A stretch of DNA of 64,000 nt from Acanthosepion esculentum. Taxonomy: Eukaryota > Mollusca > Cephalopoda > Sepiida > Sepiidae. Below the pieces are notes generated by a model. That model saw only the letters and a list, made by a program, of their open reading frames with translations, searched no databases and was not told the DNA's origin. The DNA is taken from NCBI GenBank assembly GCA_964036315.1, contig OZ038517.1:17007213-17071212 (forward strand), read 5' to 3'. Shown here piece by piece: positions 11,875 to 22,189 of this stretch. The position numbers and the translations under genes were made by a program. The stretch's first letter is position 1, and each line of letters begins with the position of its first letter.

Positions 11875-12156
11875 ATTAATAGATTTAAAATATGGTTTTA
11901 CCGCTACACAGTGATAACCATGTTTCAGAAATGGAAGCTAAAGCCCCTGAATTTAATTTTGTTATTAAACCAAAGACATTAGTTCCATTTCCTCATCAAG
12001 CGAAAATGAAATAATGCAACTTAATTAATATTGTAAAATAGTAATTCAAAAATAAATCCATAAACTTAATTTAATTATTGAAGAACTCACTTCACTAACA
12101 GATTAAGGCGTTAACTCACTGACTACTCTCTGAACGAGACTTTTATTTTATTTTTC

Positions 12157-12160
<4 letters not shown>
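11871..12160. repeat. Half-copy of the 'CCGCTACAC' MITE family
   Basis: The segment contains CCGCTACACAG, ATGTTTCAGAAATGGAAGCT and TTTCCTCATCAAGCGAAAATG. The same word order (CCGCTACACA, ATGTTTCAAAAACAAGAGCT, TTCATCTTCAAGCGAAAT) occurs in the inverted-repeat element at 57771-58053. It is probably a diverged or truncated relative. The remainder to 12160 is featureless AT-rich sequence. Confidence 0.4.
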
Positions 12161-12215
<55 letters not shown>

Positions 12216-12220
<5 letters not shown>

Positions 12221-12368
12221 ATATAGTCTTAAAGTGTGCTATATTTATGGGGTAAAGTGCTCAATATCAGAGATAGAGCGTGTGTAAATATAAAAGTGGA
12301 CATGGAAGTCAGCACTTAGAGGCGACAGTCTGTTTCATGCTAGTGCAATCGTCAGGCGACTCTAATAA
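12216..12368 (-). ncRNA. Hammerhead-bearing module, minus-strand copy
   Basis: On the minus strand: stem I strand TTAGAG-tc-GC, core CTGACGA (plus-strand 12349-12355), stem II TTGC/GCAT with an ACTA loop and a closing T-T mismatch, GAAA, stem III ACA/TGT, C17 at plus 12324, then GC-CTCTAA completing stem I (eight pairs plus a two-base bulge). Downstream (12216-12310) is the ~100-bp segment conserved in other copies: CACTTTTATATTTACACACG and CTGATATTGAGCACTTTA. (TA)n borders both ends. This copy has the clearest stem I in the family. Confidence 0.65.
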
Positions 12369-12954
12369 TATATATATATATGGTATAAAATAATTGGAAA
12401 AAATCTTAGATTTTGCCGACGCGTTTCGTTTCCCGACTTTTTCAAGGCAAAAATGAAATCTAAATATCTTTGTTGTTATAGTTACATTAAAAAATCCAAA
12501 TTTAAAAAAGTAGACGCTTCTGTCTACGCCTTTTTCTGGTTAATGTAAATTTCATTTTTAATTTCTCCTTAAGAGTTTTTTTTTTCCTTGTCGACAATAC
12601 AGTTAAAAAAATCTATGCGGACATTAGATATTTCTCTGTATTTGTTCAGACGATCTTTAAACCAAAATTTTCAGAATTTGGTAAAAGGCATGAATCTAAT
12701 TCAGGATACTAATACCTATGACATCAAACTACAGCTGTTACATCGAGTTTTATATTGATTTTCTGAAAAAGTGAAAAATCAATCAGCCCTAATGCATAAT
12801 ATTGTTCAATGAGTCGGCCAGATTCCAAAATTGTATATGTTGGGCTACGGTCTCTAGGAATAAACTTGAAAAATTGTCACACACTAACCATCACATCAAT
12901 ATATATATATATATAATGAGAAGCCACGTATACTTTCTTAATATGTATATATAG
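12369..12954. other. No recognised gene
   Basis: AT-rich sequence with short hairpins, e.g. GTAGACGC/GCGTAGAC-like words near 12510-12530. GCCGACGCGTTTCGTTTCCCGACTTTTTCAAGG at 12415-12447 reads in reverse as a CTTGAAAAAGTCGG...CGAAACGCG element typical of retroelement tails (cited as overlapping words). At 12917-12950, GAAGCCACGTATACTTTCTT is a dispersed word also present at 41429-41455 and 57342-57366. Confidence 0.35.
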
Positions 12955-13302
12955 AAAAAACTGAAAAGTTGCAAATTAAAAAAAAAATTTTGTGAAAGTA
13001 TTTATTTATATTTTTTATATATATATATTATTTGATTTTGTAGTTACAAATTTTTTGAAACAACATCTAAAATATTATTACAGTTCGATTTACGTTAGAA
13101 ATATTCGAACACAGTTGGATTCCATATCACGTGACGTCCGCGTCTCGCGACGGACGCTACTTGTAAACAAACTTCTGAAAACAGTTATTTCTGATGAAAG
13201 ATCGGGGTCGATCTAAAATATCAAATATATATATAAAAATATAAACAAATACATTCACAAAAAAACATTCAATTCTTTTTTATTTGCAACTTTTTAGTTG
13301 TT

Positions 13303-13308
<6 letters not shown>
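12955..13308. mobile_element. ~350-bp MITE-like element with CACGTGACGTC core
   Basis: The ends AACTGAAAAGTTGCAAATTA (left) and ATTTGCAACTTTTTAGTTG (right) are inverted. The centre holds ATTCCATATCACGTGACGTC, TGTAAACAAAC and TTTCTGATGAAAGATC. The same centre words, with inverted ends on a different terminal sequence, occur in the 700-bp element at 40727-41425. No coding capacity is evident. Confidence 0.5.

Positions 13309-13389
<81 letters not shown>
13309..13389. repeat. (TA)n microsatellite
   Basis: About 80 bp of TA alternation ending at TGACGTCA, the start of the adjoining tRNA-like repeat unit. Confidence 0.9.
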
Positions 13390-13391
<2 letters not shown>

Positions 13392-13800
13392 CGTCACACA
13401 TTATGAAAATGGACAAAGTCTGACAATTATTTTAAGACATTTTTATTATATTATTATAAAAATAACGTGTAATCATAAAAAATGTCTCAAAATAATTGTC
13501 GGACTTTTCATTTTCATGTGTGACGTCATTTCTTTATATTTGGATACTCATTGAGCAGATATACATATATGAGAGAAAATCATGGAGAATTGAGGTTTAA
13601 AAACAGTAAACCTTGCTAACTGAAAACGCTCCTCTGTGGCTCAATCGGTAAAAGCACGTCAGGCTATATGACGGTTCCGTATAGGATACAGGTTCGATTC
13701 CTGTCGGAGGACGCATATTTTTTATGAAAATTTCTCGGGCATTCAGGCCGGTAAAATATTTGTATCTATAAAAAGAACGTATAAACATAAAAATGACTTA
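13389..13800 (+). repeat. tRNA-like repeat unit with inverted GACGTCACACAT flank
   Basis: GACGTCACACATTATGAAAA at 13390 is mirrored by TTTTCATGTGTGACGTCA near 13511-13528 in inverted orientation, each with a CAATTATTTTAAGACATTTTT-like arm. A tRNA-like segment (13630-13711) follows, then CTCGGGCATTCAGGCCGGTAA and ATACTTGTATC-type words. The same arrangement makes up the tandem ~360-bp units at 37378-38190 and 39355-40365. Confidence 0.65.
13630..13711 (+). tRNA. tRNA-like sequence, class II fold (repeat-borne, probably not functional)
   Basis: A full cloverleaf can be drawn: acceptor TCCTCTG/CGGAGGA (7 pairs, one G-U), D arm GCT/AGC, anticodon stem CGTCA/TGACG with loop GGCTATA, a 14-base variable arm containing TCC/GGA, and T arm ACAGG/CCTGT with loop TTCGATT. 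The internal promoter boxes are good: A box TGGCTCAATCGG and B box GGTTCGATTCC. The loop would give anticodon CTA and has G instead of the near-universal U at position 33. With five other copies inside repeats, it is best read as a tRNA-derived repeat. Confidence 0.55.
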
Positions 13801-13802
13801 AT

Positions 13803-13810
<8 letters not shown>

Positions 13811-13858
<48 letters not shown>
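13811..13858. repeat. (TA)n microsatellite
   Basis: TA alternation between the tRNA-like unit and the ORF-bearing repeat copy. Confidence 0.9.
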
Positions 13859-13860
<2 letters not shown>

Positions 13861-13897
13861 CAAACTATTTCTCATTCTAATAGTTTAAATATAATCC

Positions 13898-14065
13898 ATG
13901 AAAATGGCTAAATGTATAGCCGAAAGCGCTCGGATAAAAGGAACATTCGGACAGTTGTTATATAATTTATCATCTGAAAAGAAAAACTTTATTAAATCGC
14001 ACGAGAAATTATATAAAAAACTAAATAAAAGCACCTTGACAGTCGTTTTTAACGAATCTGCATGA
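13898..14065 (+). CDS. Short conserved repeat-borne ORF, copy 2 (55 aa, unknown function)
   Basis: ATG at 13898 (second Met at 13904) opens a 55-codon frame ending TGA at 14063-14065. It reads MKMAKCIAESARIKGTFGQ, then NLSSEKK, EKLYKKLNK and TVVFNESA. It aligns codon for codon with 7637-7795 and with a broken copy at 52179-52336. The following GAAAAATTGCTGCCTAAATAC matches the family's terminal sequence. Lys-rich and soluble in character, with no recognisable domain. The repeat context suggests a transposon remnant, not a host gene. Confidence 0.45.
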   Translation: MKMAKCIAESARIKGTFGQLLYNLSSEKKNFIKSHEKLYKKLNKSTLTVVFNESA

Positions 14066-14088
14066 AAGAAAAATTGCTGCCTAAATAC

Positions 14089-14093
<5 letters not shown>

Positions 14094-14174
<81 letters not shown>
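14094..14174. repeat. (TA)n microsatellite
   Basis: About 80 bp of TA alternation between the ORF-bearing repeat and a LINE fragment. Confidence 0.9.
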
Positions 14175-14177
<3 letters not shown>

Positions 14178-14179
14178 CT

Positions 14180-14613
14180 CCTTTACCACCACAAATTGGT
14201 GGGTAAACACTTGAAGATTACAGTCATCGGGGAAGCAAGTAAGGGGAAGGTAGAAGAGACGGTTACATTTAACCGTTTTGAGAGTGAAAGGGTGTGACCG
14301 AGATGACAGCCTGGTAGCTCGCTTAAATTCAAGCAGTCTGGGAACCAGCGAAAGTAGCTCGTCGGAACAGTTGCCGTAAAATACTCGTAGAAGAGACAGA
14401 GGAAAGCCACGTGAAGTCTGTGGGAAAACTATTGTAGACTAGATGCCAGATCAGGACCTATCGCATTGCATATTTCATTCTGGATTTTATGGAGGACCTC
14501 GAGACGTACAGCGGGAACGCCAGACCATATATGACAGCAATATTCCATGCAAGGACAGATGGCTCATTCATAGATTTGAAGGATGGACTCAGACGAGAAA
14601 AACTTTCTGGTAC
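14180..14613 (-). pseudogene. LINE RT C-terminal fragment, minus strand
   Basis: On the minus strand the translation follows the same protein as 6492-7112, with LCLFYEYF, an ELLSL-like region and NVTVSSTF after frame changes. The nucleotide sequence matches closely in reverse: plus strand CGTCGGAACAGTTGCCGTAA corresponds to GGTAATTGCTCCGAGGAG. Stops and frameshifts interrupt it. It ends at (TA)n/(TG)n on the right (14622). Confidence 0.7.
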
Positions 14614-14615
14614 AA

Positions 14616-14621
<6 letters not shown>

Positions 14622-14688
<67 letters not shown>
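14622..14688. repeat. (TA)n(TG)n microsatellite
   Basis: TA alternation followed by TG alternation, separating two minus-strand LINE pieces. Confidence 0.9.
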
Positions 14689-14689
<1 letters not shown>

Positions 14690-14692
14690 CTT

Positions 14693-15625
14693 AAGCAATT
14701 CACCCCAAGCAAGGTGTGAGTGCCACTAGCACGCAAGGGGTTACAGAGAGTGAGAGCAAGACTATAGAGGGTTGTTTAAGAAAAGGATATAGAGGAGGAC
14801 GGGGATCAGTATCAAGGCATCAAAAGATGTCGATTGACATTACATTTGAAGATTTGACGATTATGGAAAATTATTATTAGAAAGGTTTTGTTTTCTTTCT
14901 TTCTTTTTTTTCTGATACGACATGAAGAAGATGTCGATTGACATTACATTTGAATATTTGAAGACTATGAAAGTAATTATGAGAAAGGTTTTCTTTCTTT
15001 TTTTTAAACATATCACTCCAACTCGGCGGGAGTGCCACTAGCATGTAAGGGGGTTACAAAGTATCAGAGCAAGATTAAAGATGGTTGTTTGAGGAAAGGA
15101 TATAGAGGACTGAGATCGGGATCAAAGGATTAGAAGATGTCGACTGACATTACATTTGAATATTTGAAGATTATAACTGCCAGAGAAGCAAGTAAGAGGA
15201 AGGGAGCTCCACTGTCGGGAAGTGCAAGAGAAGAAGCTATTGGAGTAGAAGAGATGGCTACATTTAACCGTTTCGATAGTGAAAGGGTGGGACCGAGATG
15301 TCAAGCTAGTAGCACGCTTAAATTTATGCAGTTTGCGAACAAGTGAAAGTAGGTCATCAGAGCAGTTGCCATGAAAATACTTGTAGAAAAGACAGAGGGA
15401 AATCGCATCACGTCTGTGAGAAAGTGACTGTAGACGAGATGCCAGATCAGGACCTATCACATTGCATATCCGTCTCTGAATTTTGTCTAGGACCTCGAGA
15501 TGAACACTGGGGGCACCAGACCAGATATGGCAGCGGTATTCAATGCAAGGATGAATGCTAGATTTGTAGATTTGAAGGATGGAGACAGGCGAGAAAAACC
15601 TTCTGGCGCGACACAGCCAACTTTC
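14693..15625 (-). pseudogene. LINE copy, minus strand: RT C-terminus and duplicated 3' tail
   Basis: Coding part 15122-15625 reads on the minus strand IGPDLASRLQSLSHRRDAIS, LCLFYKYFHGNCSDDLLSL, HPFTIETVK, NSFFSCTSRQWSSLP and FKCNVSRHL, clearly the same LINE as 6492-7112. The 112-codon frame 15122-15460 is open; upstream sequence to 15625 is frame-shifted. The 3' UTR follows to the left and is present at least twice: CACTCCAACTCGGCGGGAG at 15009 and CACCCCAAGCAAGGTG at 14701. ATGTCGATTGACATTACATT is also duplicated (about 14827 and 14930). It is 5'-truncated and inactive. Confidence 0.75.

Positions 15626-15630
<5 letters not shown>

Positions 15631-15675
<45 letters not shown>
15631..15675. 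repeat. (TA)n microsatellite
   Basis: TA alternation between the LINE copy and the palindromic ribozyme module. Confidence 0.9.
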
Positions 15676-16390
<715 letters not shown>

Positions 16391-16524
16391 TATCTTCAGT
16401 GACAATTTTGGCTTATGTAATAACGTCTCTTCTTTTTTTTTTCAGACAATACTGTGTTAGTATCAAGCTACTCTAATCTATGAACGATAGTTGACTTATA
16501 TTTTGCAATGAAAGTTCGTGGAAG

Positions 16525-17490
16525 TAAATTGGTGAATTTCACCGAGGGCAAATAGTAGGATGGCATCATTGTGGCAAATTAGATAGAGAAATTGCTAGGT
16601 TTTTCCAGGTTAATCATCCAACGGTTAATAATAGCGTCAAGAAATTTAATGAAGATGTCCATTCTCTTGTGGAACAACGTTCAGGAAGACCCAGAATTGT
16701 GTCTCAGTGAACGAAAAGGGCGCTGAAGACGTAAATCATCAGAAACCATCGTCAGGGCGTCAAAGATGTCGCCAAAAGCATGGAAATGTCGCTATATGCG
16801 GTAAGAAATACTCTGAAAGAGCTAGGCTATCAAAGAAGAGTTGCAAGAAAGAAGCCCTTGATTTCAGAGGTTAACAGGAACAGGCGTATGGACTGGGCGA
16901 GAGAATTCGAGAGCAAAGATTATGAATTTTGGCAGTCTGTAATTTGGTCAGATGAAAGTAAATTCTGCCAATATTCGAATTCAAGATTCATTTATGTTTG
17001 GAGAAATCAGAATGAGACTTGGAACACTGAATGTCTGCAGGCGATCGTGAAACATGGAGGGATTGGAGTAATGGTGTGGGGCGCTGTCTGGTTTGGAGGG
17101 AAATCTGAGCTGATTCTTGTTAACGAGCAGTTGAATGGTCTAAAATACTGTCAAATATTAGATAAAGGACTACTCCCACTATTTGAAACCAATCAGATTG
17201 ACAAGAATGTCTACCTTTTTCAAGAAGATGGAGGGCCATGTGATACGAGCAAAGTAGCAAAGGACGTGAAGGAATCACAAAGAATCAAGTCACTGCCATG
17301 GGTAGCCCAAAATCCTGACATGAATCCAATAAAGCACGTTTGGGAGCACCTTGACCAAAGACTTTGAGAGCGTGCAACCAAAATCACGTCAGTGGCAACC
17401 CTTAAAGAAACATTGCTAAAGGAGTGGCACAATATGACTCAGACGATTGTTGATAACTTGATCAACATGAGAAATCGATTACAAGCACTG
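16525..17490 (+). pseudogene. Tc1 transposase pseudogene (DD34E family, E changed to K)
   Basis: One reading frame runs the whole length: GEFHRGQIVG, REIARFFQVNHPTVNNSVKKF (helix-turn-helix), RSGRPRIVSQ, a TGA at 16708, a TAA at 16732, then VKDVAKSMEMSLYAVRNTLKE, VIWSDESKF (first Asp), GGIGVMVWGA, FQEDGGPCDTSKVA (second Asp) and NPDMNPIKHVWEHL. A TGA at 17365 precedes RATKITSVATLKE and LLKEWHN. The open part is 16780-17367. The residue 34 positions after the second Asp, normally Glu (NPIEHVW), is Lys. The triad is broken and there are at least three internal stops plus a TAA upstream, so it is inactive. Confidence 0.85.
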
Positions 17491-17493
17491 AAC

Positions 17494-17910
17494 CGTCCTG
17501 GGTATGACGACAAACTACATCCGCGTTCTGGGTAAGATGATAAACTACGTCCAGCAGCAAGGCCTCTGATCAGGAGGTTTTGAGGAGCGTGGGACCACCT
17601 CTTAATTGCTGATGTTCCTAGGTCCACCCTGACCCGAGGTGGTACCAGCTGTTAGGGTCCCAGCTATGGGCAAATAGTTGACCCCCAAACTCGGGTCAAA
17701 ACACTATGAAAATGTAAAAATAGTTTCTAATACCAGAAATAATTTGTAAAAAGAAATTATTACCAGCAATACATTTTTTGAAAAAAGAAATTACCAGCAA
17801 AGGAAAATTCTTACAGAAATAGATTTTTGGAAAAGAAATATTACCAACAATTTTTTTTGGCATTAAATAACTCATTGAGTTTGATATGCTGTAAAACAAA
17901 ACAAACCAAA
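17494..17910 (+). repeat. Dispersed repeat with short internal array, copy 1
   Basis: It begins with two GGGTAWGAYGAYAAACTACRT-type motifs, continues AGCAAGGCCTCTGATCAGGA and CCCAGCTATGGGCAAATAG, has a short ACCAGCAATACATTTTTTGA array, and ends TTAAATAACTCATTGAG...GATATGCTGTAAAAC. The same order with a much longer array forms 25570-27351. It starts right after the Tc1 pseudogene. I do not know the family. Confidence 0.65.
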
Positions 17911-18109
17911 ACAAAACTAACAAGCACTGAAACTAGAAAATGTAGAACCTACTCCATACTAATTCCAAATACTGTTTATTTATGTTGAGTAAGGATTACG
18001 TAATTAAATTTTGAAATTGGATGTAGGGTTATAATAACGAATATCGGTTTTATAGATAGACAGTATAGGGATCAACACTGCATGAATACTGTCAGTTTCA
18101 AGTTTCAAT
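17911..18109. other. No recognised feature
   Basis: Short AT-rich stretch between two repeat families, with nothing coding or structural that I can identify. Confidence 0.4.
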
Positions 18110-18640
18110 AAGTTCCTAAGTTTGGCCTTGGTCTGATGACCATTATATAATAGTCGATGCGTCATAAAATCTCGTCCAGGATAAGAAACTAAGAGACGAG
18201 ATTTAACGTTATCGTTGTGTATTCAAAGAAGAGCAATTGGATTTTAATGACCATTATACATACGTCGATGTACCTTGAATTCACGTTCGTAACCAGAATA
18301 GCAAATGATGACCCAAGAATAAAGTTAATGGTAGGCTATTTAAATATCAATCTGACTATTATTTATGGGTCGATGTGCCATAAAAAAAACTTTCCTAACC
18401 AGATGTATCCGGTTACCGCGATCCAAGACAAAAAAATTTCGTTGTCTATTAGAAGAGCAATTTCATTCTAAATGACCATTATATAGGCGTCGATGTGCAT
18501 TCAAATTACGTTGGTAATCGGAACAAAAATTCCAGATCAGAGATTAAAGATTATGATTATTTGTTTGATGAAAATAATCAATTTCATTTAATATGACTGA
18601 ATATTAAAATAATATCAATGTGTCATGATATGATTTAGCT
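18110..18640 (+). repeat. Degenerate tandem repeat of ~115 bp (ATGACCATTATATA / GTCGATGTGC)
   Basis: ATGACCATTATA-like words recur near 18135, 18247, 18351, 18470 and 18592, each followed 10-15 bases later by TCGATGYGYC-like sequence. Spacing is 104-122 bp. Another unit lies at about 21863-21905 beyond the pyrimidine tracts, so the array may have been split. The copies are old and diverged. Confidence 0.5.
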
Positions 18641-18659
18641 ATTACATGGGTAAGTAATT

Positions 18660-18923
18660 TAATTCTGTTTATCTATCTATCTCTTATTCGGTTCATGGTT
18701 TTCTCTCCTCCCTCTCTGTCTATCTATCTACCTTTGACTAATTCTGTTTTTCTCTCTCTCTCTCCCTCACTCTCTCTCTCTCTTTATCATTATAATACAT
18801 TTCATCTGTTTCTCTTTTCTCTATTAATCAAACCTTCAAATTCCGTTCAACCCTCTCGCGTTATCTATGTTCATATCTATCTATCTCTCTATCTATCTAT
18901 CACAGTTTTTCATATCTATCTAT
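18660..18923. repeat. Pyrimidine-rich (TCTA)n/(CT)n stretch
   Basis: TCTATCTATC, CTCTCTCTCT and related words dominate the plus strand, with short non-repetitive interruptions. Confidence 0.75.
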
Positions 18924-19200
18924 ACTATTTACATTATTCGAACTATTGTCCTCATCTTTGTCGCCATATTTATCACAACGCTCCGGCCTTCTTCAGGTGG
19001 TTGGAATGTCGAACTGAACCCTTTATTTCGCTCGCCGGGGTAGAATGATCTAGTTCCACGTGCCATGTCTAACGGATGTCAGTTATCTCCTGTTATTTTC
19101 CTTCTCCAAATTCTCCACCAGGTATTGAACTCACACTTTTTGGGTCCTGTCACTGGATCTAACTGACGCCTTTATCCACTGTGTCAAATGTCCTTGAGGT
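18924..19200 (-). mobile_element. tRNA-derived SINE with 107-bp-family tail, minus strand
   Basis: Read on the minus strand it begins CCTCAAGGACATTTGACACAGTGGATAAAGGCG (A-box-like CACAGTGGATAAAGGC, overlapping words), continues with GGATCCAGTGACAGGACCC-type sequence and GAGTTCAATACC (B-box-like), then a body with GAGCGAAATAAAGGGTTCAG and CTGAAGAAGGCCGGAGCG, and ends in one 107-bp-family unit (GATGAGGACAATAGT). The same structure occurs at 20508-20824, 29474-30106, 30562-31066 and 47546-48778. Confidence 0.7.
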
Positions 19201-19329
19201 ATTATAAACCTAATGTCTTCAGCAACCTTTTGTTACCTGAGCTCATATTGCAATTTTTGTTGTTATTATCGCTTTTCTCTAGCACTCCTTATTACTAGTT
19301 CCCATATTGTATTCATTTCTATGCTTGAT

Positions 19330-20440
19330 CGGCTCAGGAGATTTTTGCAGCCTATCATATGTGCTGATTCCTTAAGTTTACGAATTTTCTAATGGTGTTC
19401 TTTGTCTATGATCTCAAACTGATCCCACAGAGGGCGGTGATCTCCCTTCTCTCTCCATATGTGGTCAGCCACGCCTGATTTTTCAACTTCCCCTCGTGTT
19501 ACAGCTTTCTGGTGTTCTTGAAGCCTTACCTTCAGGGAGCGGCCTGTCTCCCCTTTATATTTCTTTCCGCAACTGCACGGGATAGTGTACACGCAGTCTT
19601 TAGTCATGTTCTCCTCTATGGGTGGGTCTTACTCGGGAGAGATATCTGCGAAGTGTCGTCAAGCTTTTGAAGGTTGTCCTGATGTTATATGGACCGCAGA
19701 TCCTTTGTATTTTCTCTGATAACCCCTTCACATAAGGCAGGCAGACTGTTTTCTGAATGTTGTTGCCCTCCTCTTGTTGTACCCGCCTATCCCAGTTTAT
19801 TGAGCCTGCTGCCATGTACCCAGGGTAGTTGTTACGTTGTAAGGTACTACTTATACTGATCAGTTCTTTATCTAATGTCTCTGTGTCGCCACTTATGACT
19901 TTTGCTCGGTCTTGTAAGCAGCGGACAATCCCTTTCTTTAGGCTGTATTTATGGTGGGAGTTGAAATTGAGGTACTGTCCGGTGAATGTCGGTTTACGAT
20001 ATACGGATATCTTGAACCCATGTTCTGTTGGAGATAATTAGAACATCCAGGAATGGGAGTGTGTTGTTACTCTCTTTCTCCATCGTGAAATGTATCGAAG
20101 GTCTTATTGAGTTCATATGGTCCAGTACAATCTTCCTGGTGTGGCCAGAGTATGAAGGTGTCATCTACGTACCTTAACCATATAGTTGGCTTTAGAGATA
20201 TAGATTCTAATGCTATTTCCTCAAAGTATTCCATGTATATATTTGCCATTGCTGGTGATAATGGCGAGCCCATTGCTAAGCCCTCATTCTGTCGATATAT
20301 GTTTGATCCCGTACCGAAGTGTGTTGTTTGTGTACAGAAAGTCAACATCTCCATCCGATTATCTATTGGAATACTGGTCTGTTCTTGCAATATGAGCTCT
20401 GGTAAAATATATACAATGATAACAGCAAAAATTGCAATAT
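19330..20440 (-). pseudogene. Penelope-like retroelement (RT and GIY-YIG), minus strand
   Basis: On the minus strand, 20390-20067 encodes RT motifs: FGTGSNIYRQNEGLAMGSPL, SPAMANIYMEYFEEIAL and WLRYVDDTFILWPH, with the catalytic YVDD. After frame changes, 20060-19600 gives LPFLDV, VYRKPTFTGQYLNFNSHHKY, ETLDKEL and VCLPYVKGLSEKIQRI. The 72-codon frame 19607-19389 is the GIY-YIG nuclease: VYTIPCSCGKKYKGETGRSL, LQEHQKAV, SGVADH. Together these are the domains of a Penelope-like element in normal order. At least two frameshifts separate them and the N-terminal RT part is missing, so the copy is inactive. SINE copies in opposite orientations lie on each side. Confidence 0.85.
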
Positions 20441-20507
20441 GAGCACTGGTAAAAAAAGATGGCTGAAGACATAAGGTTTATAATACCCAGAAATTCATAC
20501 TCAAATG

Positions 20508-20824
20508 TCCTCAAGGACACATGACACGGTGGATATAGGGGTTAGTTAGATCCAGTGACTAGGACCCAAAGAGTTTTGAGTTCAATACCTTGTTAAGGCA
20601 GTGGAGAACTTGGAGAGTTGAATTAGCAGAAGATAACTGATAACTGACATACATTAGCACGTGAAACGAGCGAAATAAAGGGTCAGTTCGACATTCCAAC
20701 TATCTGAAGAAGGCCGGAGCGTACAACAGCCGGAACATTGTGATAAATATGCAACAAAGATGAGGACAATAGTACGAATAATGTAAATAGTGTACATAAT
20801 ACCTCATCTCAGAAATATAGACAG
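20508..20824 (+). mobile_element. tRNA-derived SINE with 107-bp-family tail, plus strand
   Basis: It starts CCTCAAGGACACATGACACG and has an A-box-like ACACGGTGGATATAGGGG and B-box-like GAGTTCAATACC. The body contains GAGCGAAATAAAGGGTCAGT and CTGAAGAAGGCCGGAGCGTA, and the tail GATGAGGACAATAGTACG...CATCTCAGAAATATAGACAG. It is in opposite orientation to the copy at 18924-19200, with the Penelope-like element between them. Confidence 0.7.
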
Positions 20825-20999
20825 TTATCTATATCTAATACTTTTTATATCTTTCAAAATGTTCTCCTCTGTTTCACTATTTCAGTCTGTCTCTCTATCT
20901 TTCAAATAGTTCACCTCTCTCTCTCTAGCTATCTATCTGTCTATCTATTTCAGTCTCTCTATCTTTTACACCGTTCACCAATCTTTCTGTCTCTCTCCT

Positions 21000-21030
<31 letters not shown>

Positions 21031-21562
21031 TTCAGAGTTTCTCTCTATCTTTCAAGTAGTTCAACTCTCTCTCTCTAGCTATTTCAGTCTGGCTCTCTAT
21101 CTTTCAAGCAGTTCGCTTCTCTCTATCTCTCTCTCTCTCTCTCTCGATATCTATCTATTTCAGTCTGTCTATCTTTCATACCGTTCACCACTCTTTCTGT
21201 CTCTCTCTCTTTCTTTCTCTTTCTCTCTCTCTATCTCGCTATCTATTTCAGTTTGTCTCCCTTTCATTCAAATAGTTTACCTCTCTCTCGATATCTATTT
21301 ATCTATTTCAGTCTGTCTCTCTATCTTTCACACTGTTTACCACTCTTTCTCTCTCACTCTCTCTCTAGCTATTTCAATCTGTCCATCTTTCAAGCACCCG
21401 CTCCTCTCTCTCTCTCTCTCAGTATCTATCTATCTATTTCAGCCTGTCTCTCTTTCACACCGTTCACCACTCTTTCTGTCTCTCTCTTTCTGTCTCTCTC
21501 TCTCTCTCTCTCTCGCTATCTATCTATTTCAGAGTGTCTCTCTATCTTTCAAGCAGTTCACT

Positions 21563-21607
<45 letters not shown>

Positions 21608-21795
21608 ATATCTATCTATCTATTTCAGTCTGTTTCTCTTTCACACCGTTCACCACTCTTTCTCTCTATCTCTTTCTCTCTTTCTCTCTCGCTATCTATC
21701 TATTTCAGAGTGTCTCTCTATCTTTCAAGCAGTTCGCTCCTCTCCCTCTCTCTCTCTTTCTCTCTCTCTCTCTCTTAATATCTATCAATCTTGTC
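20825..21795. repeat. CT-rich minisatellite with TATTTCAGTCTGTCTCTC-type units
   Basis: Longer units combine (CT)n, (TCTA)n and words such as TATTTCAGTCTGTCTCTC, CTTTCAAGCAGTTCGCTCC and CACCGTTCACCACTCTTTCT, recurring roughly every 110-130 bp. The 184-codon frame at 21253-21807 is an artefact of this repeat. Confidence 0.8.
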
Positions 21796-22189
21796 ACAAA
21801 TTCTTGATCTGAGATTAAAAATTTATTGTTTACCGTTTGAAGATACAAAAATCAATTTGAGTCTATATGACCATTATATAAGCATTAATGTGTCATGAAA
21901 CCTTTTGTTGAACGATGTATCTATCAGATGGGCAACTTCTCAGCCGGTAAGCGAAGGAAGTCGCCTTTGCGATATTGTTCTTTCCCTTGTGGAACGAATA
22001 CAGACGTTTAGTCTTCCTATTAATACCGCAATTTTAGTTTAATCGAATTTGCAGCTACCCAGGCGATCGATAGAAATGAATAAGAGATTATGTCGGATTG
22101 AGTCTCTGCCCGATTCGTTGTATTGAGGACAAGCAATAAGGGAAACTTTCGGAAGGAAATAAAAATTAGTTTACAGTGGCGGTTGTGGT
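21796..22189. other. Spacer with one unit of the ~115-bp degenerate repeat
   Basis: ATGACCATTATATAAGCATT at 21868 and GTGTCATGAAACC match the repeat family at 18110-18640. The rest (21910-22189) shows nothing I recognise. Confidence 0.35.

Noticed and set aside
13630..13711. Functional suppressor-type tRNA (CTA anticodon)
   Set aside because: Position 33 is not U, related copies sit in tandem repeats and differ in anticodon, and no isolated intact gene is present. Treated as a tRNA-derived repeat.
18135..18160. CTGATGACCATTATATAATAG as a hammerhead strand
   Set aside because: No GAAA strand follows at a usable distance, and the other units of this repeat lack CTGATGA.
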